A stretch of DNA of 5,064 nucleotides, taken from the NCBI GenBank assembly GCA_937881255.1, contig CALGFH010000061.1, positions 1 to 5,064 on the forward strand, in the 5' to 3' direction. Position 1 is the stretch's first letter. Each line of letters begins with the position of its first letter. The notes under the pieces are model-generated. The model made no database searches and was not told the origin of the DNA. It worked only from the letters and a program-made list of their open reading frames with translations. A program made the translations under genes and the position numbers. This document shows positions 1 through 5,064 of this stretch, one piece after another. Source of the DNA: an uncultured Actinomycetes bacterium. Lineage in GTDB: Bacteria > Actinomycetota > CALGFH01.

Positions 1-1355
1 GGGGCGAGGGCGTGGCCGAGGGCGGCCGGCGCGCGGAGGCGGAGGCGGGTGCCCTCGGCGACGTGGTCGATCTCGAGGATCTCGCCCTCGCGGTGGACGC
101 GGTCGACCAGGTCGCCGCGGTCGTAGGGGACCAGCGCGGTCAGCTCGACCTCGGGGTGGGGCAGGCGGGTGGCGATGGCGGCGAGCAGGTCGTCGACGCC
201 CTCGCCGGTCGCGGCCGACAGCATCGGGACGCCGGGGAACAGACGGGCCAGGCGGACCCGGCTGACCTCGTCGAGCAGGTCGGCCTTGTTGAGGACCAGC
301 AGCTCGGGCACGTCGGAGGCGCCGACCTCACCCAGGACCGACCGGACGGCGGCCATCTGCCCGCCCGGGTCGGGCTGGGCGGCGTCGACCAGGTGGACGA
401 CCAGGTCGGCCCGGGCGACCTCCTCGAGGGTCGACTTGAACGCCTCGACCAGGTCGTGGGGCAGCTTGGCGATGAACCCGACGGTGTCGGTGAAGGTCGC
501 GGACCGCCCGCCGGGCAGGTCGAGCCGCCGGGTGGTGGGGTCGAGGGTCGAGAACAGCTTGTCCTCGACCAACACCCCGGCCCCGGACAGGCGGTTGAGC
601 AGGGTCGACTTGCCGGCGTTGGTGTAGCCGACCAGGGCCACGGCGGGGACGCCGGCCCGCTCGCGGCCGCGGCGCTTGACGTCTCGGGTCCGGGCCATGT
701 CGACCAGGTCGCGGCGGAGCTTGGTGATGCGGCGGCGGATGCGGCGGCGGTCGACCTCCATCTTGGTCTCGCCGGGCCCGCGGGTGCCGATCGGCCCGCC
801 CGAGCCCATGCCGCTGCCGACCCGGGTCAGGCTCTCGCCCCAGCCGCGCAGCCGGGGCAGCATGTAGTTGAGCTGGGCGAGCTCGACCTGGGCCTTGCCC
901 TCCCGGCTGGTGGCGTGCTGGGCGAAGATGTCGAGGATCAGCACGGTGCGGTCGATCACCTTGGCGTCGACCAGCTCTTCCAGGTGACGCAGCTGCCCGG
1001 GGGACAGCTCGTCGTCCATGATCACGGTGTCGGCGCCGAGCGCCTTGACGGCGGCGGCCAGCTCCTTGGCCTTGCCCTTGCCGATGAAGGTGCCGGCGTC
1101 CGGGCGGGCCCGCCGCTGGACCATGGTGTCCAGCACCTCGGCCCCGGCGGTCTCGGCGAGGCGGTGCAGCTCCTCCACCGACCGCTCGGCCCGCTCCACC
1201 GACCCGTCGACGGCCACGCCGACCAGCACCACCCGCTCCAGGCGGAGCTTGCGCAGCTCGACGAGCTTGACCTCGTCGGGCGGTCGGCCGGGGGTGCTGG
1301 GGGTCGCCGGCCGGCCGTCGGCCTGGCGGGCGTCAGTCAATGTGTGCTCACTCAT
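1..1355 (-). CDS. hflX: GTPase HflX (3' end runs off the window)
   Basis: HflX is a cytoplasmic GTPase that binds the 50S subunit and splits or rescues stalled ribosomes, notably under stress. I read 451 codons from the ATG at 1355 without a stop; the C-terminus lies beyond base 1. Residues 1-30 form a polar, Pro-rich tail. The HflX N-terminal domain follows, with the signature FIGKGKAKEL (90-99) and GPGETKME (193-200), then a basic helical linker (about 203-232). The G domain has the P-loop GYTNAGKST (243-251), switch segment FSTLDPTTR (268-276), DTVGF (290-294), NKAD (356-359) and a G5-like SA (380-381). All nucleotide-binding motifs are intact. A weak GGTGG lies 5 nt before the ATG; an in-frame GTG at 1364 is a less likely start. 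hflX follows dapF directly in many actinobacteria, but here dapL and an orphan gene intervene. The family assignment is firm from the motifs. Confidence 0.96.
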   Translation of the reverse strand, partial: MSEHTLTDARQADGRPATPSTPGRPPDEVKLVELRKLRLERVVLVGVAVDGSVERAERSVEELHRLAETAGAEVLDTMVQRRARPDAGTFIGKGKAKELAAAVKALGADTVIMDDELSPGQLRHLEELVDAKVIDRTVLILDIFAQHATSREGKAQVELAQLNYMLPRLRGWGESLTRVGSGMGSGGPIGTRGPGETKMEVDRRRIRRRITKLRRDLVDMARTRDVKRRGRERAGVPAVALVGYTNAGKSTLLNRLSGAGVLVEDKLFSTLDPTTRRLDLPGGRSATFTDTVGFIAKLPHDLVEAFKSTLEEVARADLVVHLVDAAQPDPGGQMAAVRSVLGEVGASDVPELLVLNKADLLDEVSRVRLARLFPGVPMLSAATGEGVDDLLAAIATRLPHPEVELTALVPYDRGDLVDRVHREGEILEIDHVAEGTRLRLRAPAALGHALA

Positions 1356-1362
1356 CCCATCC

Positions 1363-1391
1363 ACCGTAGCGGGTCACCCGCGATCCGTCCC
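1363..1391 (-). promoter_or_regulatory. Possible leaderless promoter of hflX
   Basis: Reading the minus strand, GGGACG (1391-1386) resembles a TTGACR -35 box at four of six positions. After 17 nt comes TACGGT (1368-1363), which fits the actinobacterial TANNNT -10 box. The usual 7-nt distance from the -10 box puts the transcription start on the A of the hflX ATG (1355), which would give a leaderless mRNA; such mRNAs are common in Actinomycetota. The spacing is good but the -35 is weak, and short matches like these occur by chance in GC-rich DNA. Co-transcription from dapL is the alternative. Confidence 0.25.
1369..1381. repeat. Perfect 6+1+6 palindrome upstream of hflX
   Basis: GCGGGT and ACCCGC are exact inverted repeats around one central base. 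The element abuts the putative -10 box of hflX and lies inside the spacer of the proposed promoter, a position suited to an operator. It could equally form a small hairpin in a dapL-hflX read-through mRNA, or be chance in GC-rich DNA. No regulator family is recognised from it. Confidence 0.3.
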
Positions 1392-1407
1392 GTGATTTCC
1401 CGGGCCG

Positions 1408-1421
1408 GGCGCTCCCGCGCC
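1408..1421 (-). terminator. Hairpin between dapL and hflX, terminator-like without U-tract
   Basis: On the minus-strand RNA, GGCGC (1421-1417) and GCGCC (1412-1408) pair around a GGGA loop, which is a GNRA-type tetraloop. It begins about 40 nt after the dapL stop codon. No U-run follows, so it is not a classical intrinsic terminator, although actinobacterial terminators often lack one. It may attenuate read-through from dapL into hflX or have no function. Confidence 0.25.
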
Positions 1422-1462
1422 GCCGTCCGCATCGTCGGCCCGACCCACCGGCCGCTGTCCGC

Positions 1463-2629
1463 CTAGCGGCCGACCAGCGCCTTGCGGACCCGTTCGCAGC
1501 CCTCGTCGAGGCGGCTGTCCGGGATGGTGATCGAGAGGCGGATGTAGCCTTCGCCGCTCGGGCCGTACCCGGTCCCGGGGGCGACGACCACGCCGGCCTC
1601 GTCCAGCAGCCTGGCCGTGAAGTCGACGCTCGACTCCCCCGGCGGGGTCGGCAGCCACACGTACAGGGCGCCCTTGGGGGCCTCGACCTTCCAGCCGGCG
1701 TCCCAGAAGACCTCCATGATCCGGTCGCGGCGGCGCCGGTAGGTCTCCAGCAGCCCGGGCAGGTGCGGCATGCCGCTCTCCAGGGCGGCGACCCCGGCCC
1801 GCTGCACGGCGTTGAAGATGCCGGAGTCGATGTTGGTCTTGACCCGGCCGAGGGCCTCGATGGCGGTCGCGCTGCCGACCGCCCAGCCGATCCGCCAGCC
1901 GGTCATGTTGAAGATCTTGGACAGCGACCCGAACTCCAGGGCGACCTCGGTGGCCCCCGGGACCTGCAGCACCGACGGGGCGACGAACCCGTCGTAGGTG
2001 ATCTCGGAGTAGGCGTTGTCGTAGGCGAGCAGCAGGTCGCGGCCGGCCGCGAACCGGACCGCCCCCTCCAGCTGCTCCAGGGTGGCCACCGCGCCGGTCG
2101 GGTTGGACGGGTAGCAGAGCCACAGCAGCTTGGCCCGAGGGCCCGTCGACGGGTCGACGGCGGCGAAGTCCGGGAACCAGCCGTCCTCGGCGGTCAGCGG
2201 GATGTACACCGGCTCGCCGCCGGCCAGGATGGTCCCGACCTCGTAGACCGGGTAGCCGGGCTCGGTCACCAGCACCTGGTCGCCCGGGTCGACGAAGGCC
2301 CAGGGCAGGTGGGCGATCCCCTCCTTGGAGCCGAGCAGGGGCAGGACCTGGGTGTCGGGGTCGAGCTCGACCCCGAACCGGCGCCGGTAGAAGTCGGCGA
2401 TCGCGCGCCGGAACGATGGCAGCCCGAAGTAGCTCGGGTACTGGTGGGTGGAGGGGTCGCTGGCCGCCCTGGCCAGCTCCTCGACCACGAAGTCGGGGGT
2501 GGGCAGGTCGGGGTCGCCGATCCCGAACGAGATCACGTCGACGCCCGCCGCCTTGCGCTCGGCGATCTTCCGGTCGATCTCGGCAAAGAGGTACGGCGGG
2601 ATGGCCTCGATGCGGCGTGCGGTTCGCAT
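1463..2629 (-). CDS. dapL: LL-diaminopimelate aminotransferase
   Basis: This is a fold-type I PLP aminotransferase (EC 2.6.1.83). It converts tetrahydrodipicolinate to LL-diaminopimelate, with glutamate as amino donor, in lysine and peptidoglycan precursor synthesis in the cytoplasm. From the chosen ATG it is 388 residues, the usual family length. The start matches DapL proteins closely (RRIEAIPPYLFAEIDRK, then ISFGIGDPDLPTP). Further family features, numbered from this ATG, are GSKEG (100-104), NPTG (176-179), the PLP-contacting DNAY (204-207), SLSK with the Schiff-base Lys238, NMTGWR ending in Arg246, and the carboxylate-binding Arg364 in YIRLS. The frame extends upstream to a GTG at 2665, but the ATG at 2629 has a ribosome binding site and fits family N-termini. 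The product acts directly before DapF, encoded about 560 bp upstream. Another aminotransferase specificity is possible but unlikely. Confidence 0.93.
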   Translation of the reverse strand: MRTARRIEAIPPYLFAEIDRKIAERKAAGVDVISFGIGDPDLPTPDFVVEELARAASDPSTHQYPSYFGLPSFRRAIADFYRRRFGVELDPDTQVLPLLGSKEGIAHLPWAFVDPGDQVLVTEPGYPVYEVGTILAGGEPVYIPLTAEDGWFPDFAAVDPSTGPRAKLLWLCYPSNPTGAVATLEQLEGAVRFAAGRDLLLAYDNAYSEITYDGFVAPSVLQVPGATEVALEFGSLSKIFNMTGWRIGWAVGSATAIEALGRVKTNIDSGIFNAVQRAGVAALESGMPHLPGLLETYRRRRDRIMEVFWDAGWKVEAPKGALYVWLPTPPGESSVDFTARLLDEAGVVVAPGTGYGPSGEGYIRLSITIPDSRLDEGCERVRKALVGR

Positions 2630-2641
2630 GGTCTTGGCGTT

Positions 2642-2648
2642 CCCTCTC
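2642..2648 (-). promoter_or_regulatory. Ribosome binding site deciding the dapL start
   Basis: GAGAGGG on the minus strand lies 12 nt before the ATG at 2629. It is a somewhat distant but purine-rich Shine-Dalgarno match. No comparable match precedes the in-frame GTG at 2665, so the shorter DapL is preferred. Confidence 0.5.
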
Positions 2649-2678
2649 GCGTCAGGATCCGGCACGAACAGTCGCGAG

Positions 2679-2710
2679 CCAGCAGCCTACAACCAGGCTG
2701 TCGTCACTGG
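2679..2710 (-). repeat. Stem-loop in the dapL leader
   Basis: CAGCCT (2683-2688) and AGGCTG (2695-2700) are exact inverted repeats around a 6-nt loop. Outside them CCAG (2679-2682) pairs with CTGG (2707-2710), leaving a 6-nt bulge on one side. The element lies between the orphan gene's stop codon and the dapL start. It could be a leader structure of dapL, a processing site or a weak terminator of the orphan gene. No U-tract follows, and it does not resemble a lysine riboswitch, which is far larger. Confidence 0.3.
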
Positions 2711-2714
2711 CGGC

Positions 2715-2727
2715 GGCGGGCCCCGCC
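2715..2727 (-). terminator. GC hairpin just after the orphan gene
   Basis: GGCGGG and CCCGCC are perfect inverted repeats around one base. In practice this makes a four-pair stem with a five-base loop, starting 7 nt after the stop codon at 2735. No U-run follows. In such GC-rich DNA this is weak evidence for termination. Confidence 0.2.
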
Positions 2728-2734
2728 CCCTCCG

Positions 2735-3037
2735 TCAGCGGACGCGCAGCTCTCCGTTGCCGATGCGGGCCAGGGAGCCCTCGGTGCGGCGGCCCTCGGC
2801 CCGGTAGACGAAGTTGATGACCTCGCCGCCCTCCGCCTTGGCGATGGCGTCCGTCCCGGTCATCGCGTCCCGGATGTCGCTGCCGGGCCGGGCGACGAAC
2901 CGGACCAGGTCGGGTTGGGCCGGGAACCGCTGGCCGTTGTTGGTCGTGTAGCCGAACAGGAGCCGGGCCAGCTCGGACTTGGAGTCCAGCGGCCGATGCT
3001 CGGCGAGACGATGGTCGAAGACCAGGACGTCGTACAT
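2735..3037 (-). CDS. Hypothetical protein, 100 residues, family not recognised
   Basis: I do not recognise a family. The gene looks real: ATG start, AAGGGG ribosome binding site 8 nt upstream, and 95 of 100 sense codons ending in G or C, as in its neighbours. The product is soluble-looking, with no signal peptide, no membrane segment and no cysteine. It opens with a likely beta strand (YDVLVFD, 2-8), followed by a helical SELARLLFGY segment (21-30) and a polar TTNNGQRF stretch (31-38). The C-terminal third has a probable strand GEVINFVYRAEG (71-82) and ends in a basic LRVR. It lies 105 nt before dapL in the same orientation, so the two may share a transcript. That does not establish a role in lysine synthesis. 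Distant similarity to a small alpha/beta fold is possible but cannot be judged by eye. Confidence 0.8.
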   Translation of the reverse strand: MYDVLVFDHRLAEHRPLDSKSELARLLFGYTTNNGQRFPAQPDLVRFVARPGSDIRDAMTGTDAIAKAEGGEVINFVYRAEGRRTEGSLARIGNGELRVR

Positions 3038-3045
3038 GGAGACCG

Positions 3046-3051
3046 CCCCTT
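3046..3051 (-). promoter_or_regulatory. Ribosome binding site of the orphan gene
   Basis: AAGGGG on the minus strand sits 8 nt before the ATG at 3037, an ideal spacing. It is among the best Shine-Dalgarno matches in the window. It supports both the reality of the orphan gene and its start. Confidence 0.65.
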
Positions 3052-3067
3052 CTGCACGGTTTGCGGC

Positions 3068-3073
3068 AGTCTA
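3068..3073 (-). promoter_or_regulatory. Possible -10 box upstream of the orphan gene
   Basis: TAGACT on the minus strand fits the actinobacterial TANNNT -10 pattern. It would start an mRNA with a leader of roughly 25 nt carrying the AAGGGG site. No good -35 lies 16-19 nt upstream. A TTGACT at 3111-3106 is 32 nt away, too far to pair with it, and a GGGAAC at 3084-3079 has no matching sigma-factor partner. The 153-nt gap after dapF does make a promoter here likely in principle. Confidence 0.3.
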
Positions 3074-3141
3074 CGCACGTTCCCGGGCAAACGGCACATG
3101 AGGGCAGTCAAGACGAGCCTGCGGACACTCCCGGCAGGCGA

Positions 3142-3163
3142 GGCGGGGCTGTGGACAGCCGCC
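3142..3163 (-). terminator. Stem-loop after dapF, terminator-like
   Basis: GGCTGT (3147-3152) and ACAGCC (3155-3160) are exact inverted repeats. An outer GGC/GCC pair (3142-3144 with 3161-3163) extends the stem past a two-base bulge. It lies about 30 nt downstream of the dapF stop and before the likely promoter of the next gene, where a terminator would be expected. No U-tract follows. Confidence 0.35.
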
Positions 3164-3168
3164 GGCAC

Positions 3169-3194
3169 CTAGCCTCAGCGGCTGGCCTGGCTAG
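3169..3194. repeat. Inverted repeat spanning the dapF stop codon
   Basis: CTAGCC (3169-3174) and GGCTAG (3189-3194) are exact inverted repeats around a 14-nt loop. The second arm contains the dapF TAG. It could form a 3'-end hairpin on the miaA-dapF mRNA. At six base pairs, chance is a serious alternative. Confidence 0.25.
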
Positions 3195-4006
3195 CGGGCC
3201 GAGGCGAGCAGGTCGTCGGTCAGGGTGCCGTGGGCGACCTCGCGGGCGGGGCCGGTCATGCGGACGGTGCCGCCGGGGACCCAGTCCAGCTCGAGGCGGC
3301 CGCCGCGAAGCTCGATCACCAGCGGACGGCCGGCCAGGCCCCGCACCTGGGCGGCCACCGCGACCGCGCAGGCGCCGGTCCCGCAGGCCAGGGTCTCGCC
3401 GACTCCCCGCTCCCAGGTCCGCTGGCGGACGCTCGCCCGGTCCATCACCTGGGCGAACTCGACGTTGGTCTTGGCCGGGAGGAACGCCGGGTGCGTCTCC
3501 AGCCGAGGGCCGAGCGTGGTCACCGGGGCCTTGTCGACGTCGTCCACGAAGACCACCGCATGCGGGTTGCCCATGGAGAGGACGGTCGCGGTCACCGGCT
3601 CGCCGTCGATGACCAGTGTCCGCTCGTCCTCGATCGCGGGCGGGCCCATGTCGACCGTGACCCGGTCGATGCCGCCGCGGTCGTCGGCGTGCAGCTCCAG
3701 GTGCTTGACCCCGGCGCGGGTCTCCAGGTCGAAGGCGCCGCTGACGTGGCCGCGGTCGCCCAGGTACTTGCCGACCACCCGGACCCCGTTGCCGCACATC
3801 TCGGCCAGCGAGCCGTCGGCGTTGCGGTAGTCCATGAAGAACGGCGCGTCGGTGCCCGGGGCGATCCGGATCAGGCCGTCCGCCCCGACGCCGAAGTGGC
3901 GGTCGCAGACGGCCCTGACCAGCTCGGGGGTGAGCCGGTAGTGGTCGGACAGGTCCTCCACGACAACGAAGTCGTTGCCGGTCCCGTGCGCCTTGACGAA
4001 CTCCAC
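3191..4006 (-). CDS. dapF: Diaminopimelate epimerase
   Basis: DapF (EC 5.1.1.7) is a cofactor-independent epimerase that turns LL-diaminopimelate into meso-diaminopimelate, the lysine precursor and a peptidoglycan cross-linking residue. The 271-residue length is normal. Both catalytic cysteines are present: Cys71 in MCGNG in the first half and Cys208 in ACGTGA in the second half of the pseudo-symmetric fold. Substrate-binding residues are intact: Asn11 in HGTGNDF, Asn62 in RNADGS, Asn147 in GNPHA, Asn181 in KTNVEF, and Glu199-Arg200 before GVGET. The start is GTG at 4006, 3 nt after the miaA stop; the family-typical MEFVKAHGTGNDF begins exactly there. GGAAGGG inside the end of miaA serves as ribosome binding site, so translation is probably coupled to miaA. 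The substrate is made by DapL, encoded downstream in this window. Confidence 0.97.
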   Translation of the reverse strand: MEFVKAHGTGNDFVVVEDLSDHYRLTPELVRAVCDRHFGVGADGLIRIAPGTDAPFFMDYRNADGSLAEMCGNGVRVVGKYLGDRGHVSGAFDLETRAGVKHLELHADDRGGIDRVTVDMGPPAIEDERTLVIDGEPVTATVLSMGNPHAVVFVDDVDKAPVTTLGPRLETHPAFLPAKTNVEFAQVMDRASVRQRTWERGVGETLACGTGACAVAVAAQVRGLAGRPLVIELRGGRLELDWVPGGTVRMTGPAREVAHGTLTDDLLASAR

Positions 4007-4009
4007 GCT

Positions 4010-4966
4010 TCAACCCTTCCCGAACAGCTCGAGGGCCAGGGCGACGCGCTCCGGCCCGGGAGGAAGGGTACTCCATCGCACCCGCGGGTCCCTCCGGAAC
4101 CAGGCCAGCTGGCGGCGGGCGTAGGCCCGGGTCCGCCGGACCACCGCCTCCAGCGCCTCGGGGACCGGCGTGCCCTGCTCCATCGCGTCGAGCAGCTCCT
4201 TGTAGCCGAGGGCCTGGCGGGCGGTCCGGGACAGGGGCCGCCCGGCCAGGCGCCGGACCTCCTCGACCAGCCCAGCCTTGGCCATCGCCTCGACCCGCTC
4301 GGCCACCCTGGCCCGGAGCAGCTCGGGGCCAGGGTCGAGCCCGAGCACGGTCAGGCGGTAGCGCGAGACCGGCGCGTCCATGGCCACCCGGAACGACGAG
4401 AACGGCCGGCCGGTCAGCTCCATCACCTCGAGCGCCCGGACCGTCCGGCGCAGGTTCCCCGGCTGGATCCGGGCCGCCGCCGGAGGGTCGGTCAGGGTCA
4501 GCCTCCGGTAGAGCTCGGGCAGGCCGACCTCGGCCGCCTCGGTCTCCAGCCGGGCCCGCACGGCCGGATCGGTCGGCGGGAACACGTACTCGTCGACCAC
4601 GGCCTGGAAGTACAGCCCCGACCCTCCGACCAGCAGCGGCACCCTCCCCCGCCCCAGCACCTCGGCGATCGCGGCCCGGGCCAGCGGCTGGAACCGCGCC
4701 ACCGAGAACTCCTCTCCCGGGTCGACCAGGTCGACCAGGTGGTGCGGCACCCGCCCCCGCTCCTCCTGGGTCGGCTTGGCCGTCCCGATGTCCATCCCCC
4801 GGTACACCAGCATCGCGTCGGCACTCACCACCTCCGCCCCGAGCCGTTCCGCCACCGCCAGCGCCAGCTCGGTCTTGCCCGCCGCCGTCGGCCCCACCAC
4901 CGCCAGCACCGGCCCCGGCCGGGAGTCGGGGCCGGGCGACCCCGCCGCGTGGTCAGGGAGCGTCAT
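4010..4966 (-). CDS. miaA: tRNA dimethylallyltransferase
   Basis: MiaA (EC 2.5.1.75) transfers a dimethylallyl group from dimethylallyl diphosphate to N6 of A37 in tRNAs that read UNN codons, the first step towards ms2i6A. The 318 residues match the family length. A Pro/Gly-rich tail of about 18 residues precedes the P-loop GPTAAGKT (25-32). Then come SADAMLVYRGMDIGTAKP (48-65), GGSGLYF (114-120), the RRTVRALEV helix (173-181), QALGYKE (251-257) and the tRNA-binding RRQLAWFRRD stretch (284-293). The ATG overlaps the stop of the preceding gene (ATGA), which argues for this start and for translational coupling, since no strong ribosome binding site is seen. It is followed by dapF after 3 nt, almost certainly in one operon. 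All key motifs are intact. Confidence 0.97.
   Translation of the reverse strand: MTLPDHAAGSPGPDSRPGPVLAVVGPTAAGKTELALAVAERLGAEVVSADAMLVYRGMDIGTAKPTQEERGRVPHHLVDLVDPGEEFSVARFQPLARAAIAEVLGRGRVPLLVGGSGLYFQAVVDEYVFPPTDPAVRARLETEAAEVGLPELYRRLTLTDPPAAARIQPGNLRRTVRALEVMELTGRPFSSFRVAMDAPVSRYRLTVLGLDPGPELLRARVAERVEAMAKAGLVEEVRRLAGRPLSRTARQALGYKELLDAMEQGTPVPEALEAVVRRTRAYARRQLAWFRRDPRVRWSTLPPGPERVALALELFGKG
4014..4020 (-). promoter_or_regulatory. Ribosome binding site of dapF within miaA
   Basis: GGAAGGG on the minus strand lies 7 nt before the dapF GTG and inside the last codons of miaA. The good match and spacing support the GTG start and coupled translation of the pair. Confidence 0.6.
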
Positions 4967-5064
4967 GCCGCCACCAGGAGGGCGACCAGGTACCCGACAC
5001 CGTAGGGCGCGTCCTCGTACAGGACCCGGCCGCGCACGGCCGGCCCACGCTCCCCCGCGGCCGT
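4963..5064 (-). CDS. C-terminal 33 codons of the gene upstream of miaA
   Basis: One frame is open from the window edge (5064) to a TGA at 4965-4963 that shares four bases with the miaA start (ATGA). Third codon positions are almost all G or C. The visible tail reads VRGRVLYEDAPYGVGYLVAL (10-29) and ends LVAA; most of the protein lies outside. In actinobacteria the gene before miaA is often a class III extradiol dioxygenase (LigB/DODA-type) domain protein, and from memory a YGVGY-like ending fits that family. The identity is an inference from position and a short tail; the coding call rests on the frame, base bias and stop/start overlap. Confidence 0.65.
   Translation of the reverse strand, partial: TAAGERGPAVRGRVLYEDAPYGVGYLVALLVAA

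Noticed and set aside
12..1466. Long plus-strand open frame of 484 codons opposite hflX
   Set aside because: It is a shadow of hflX. In such GC-rich DNA stops are rare on the opposite strand; the translation is low-complexity (Gly, Asp, Val, Leu, Gln rich) with no motif, while the minus strand encodes a complete set of GTPase motifs.
2627..2665. GTG at 2665 as the dapL start, adding 12 residues
   Set aside because: The added residues do not resemble DapL N-termini and no ribosome binding site precedes the GTG; the ATG at 2629 fits both criteria.
3073..3084. Possible SOS (LexA) box, GAAC-N4-GTAG, upstream of the orphan gene
   Set aside because: The second half-site matches only two of four positions of GTTC, too weak for an actinobacterial LexA site.
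2860..3168. Minus-strand 102-codon frame overlapping the orphan gene
   Set aside because: It lies in a different frame from the orphan, has no good ribosome binding site, and its Ser/Arg/Pro-rich translation is typical of an out-of-frame reading.
1763..3172. Plus-strand open frame of 469 codons across dapL and the orphan gene
   Set aside because: It runs antisense through two well-supported genes and their gaps, has low-complexity composition and no domain signal.
4720..4740. Tandem GTCGACCAG repeat
   Set aside because: It encodes the Leu-Val-Asp-Leu-Val-Asp run of MiaA. Similar GTCGACCAGGTC strings recur in hflX because of preferred codons for Asp, Leu and Val, so it is not a functional repeat.
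4823..4966. Apparent substitution in MiaA, AMLVY in place of the common SMQVY
   Set aside because: The position tolerates variation; the E. coli enzyme has a similar SALIY there. The Asp before it and the P-loop are intact, so there is no sign of inactivation.
3230..5005. Plus-strand open frame of 591 codons opposite dapF and miaA
   Set aside because: It is antisense to two complete enzymes and is His, Arg, Gly and Gln rich without motifs; an artefact of base composition.

Overview
The window is very GC-rich. Its real genes have codons that nearly always end in G or C; in the 100-codon orphan gene I counted 95 of 100. All recognisable genes lie on the minus strand, so transcription runs from high to low coordinates. 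Gene content and order (an unidentified gene, then miaA, dapF and, after an insertion, hflX) match a neighbourhood well known from Actinomycetota. A high-GC actinobacterium, possibly a deep-branching or uncultured lineage, is therefore the best guess. That assignment is an inference from synteny and composition only.

In transcription order the layout is as follows. (1) 5064-4963: the last 33 codons of an upstream gene, whose TGA overlaps the miaA ATG as ATGA. (2) 4966-4010: miaA, tRNA dimethylallyltransferase. (3) 4006-3191: dapF, diaminopimelate epimerase, with a GTG start 3 nt after the miaA stop. (4) A 153-nt gap with stem-loops and a possible promoter. (5) 3037-2735: a 100-residue protein of unknown family with a strong ribosome binding site. 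(6) A 105-nt gap with two small hairpins. (7) 2629-1463: dapL, LL-diaminopimelate aminotransferase. (8) A 107-nt gap with a hairpin and a possible leaderless promoter. (9) 1355 to the window edge: hflX, a ribosome-associated GTPase cut off at its C-terminus.

Two themes run through the locus. DapL and DapF catalyse consecutive steps: tetrahydrodipicolinate to LL-diaminopimelate, then to meso-diaminopimelate, which is used for lysine and peptidoglycan. Together they form the short aminotransferase branch, without the acyl intermediates of the succinylase or acetylase routes. MiaA and HflX are translation-associated housekeeping proteins. The unusual points are dapL plus a small orphan gene sitting between dapF and hflX, and the orphan itself. 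I saw no mobile element, CRISPR array, phage gene, RNA gene or defence system, and nothing that clearly amounts to a new biological system.
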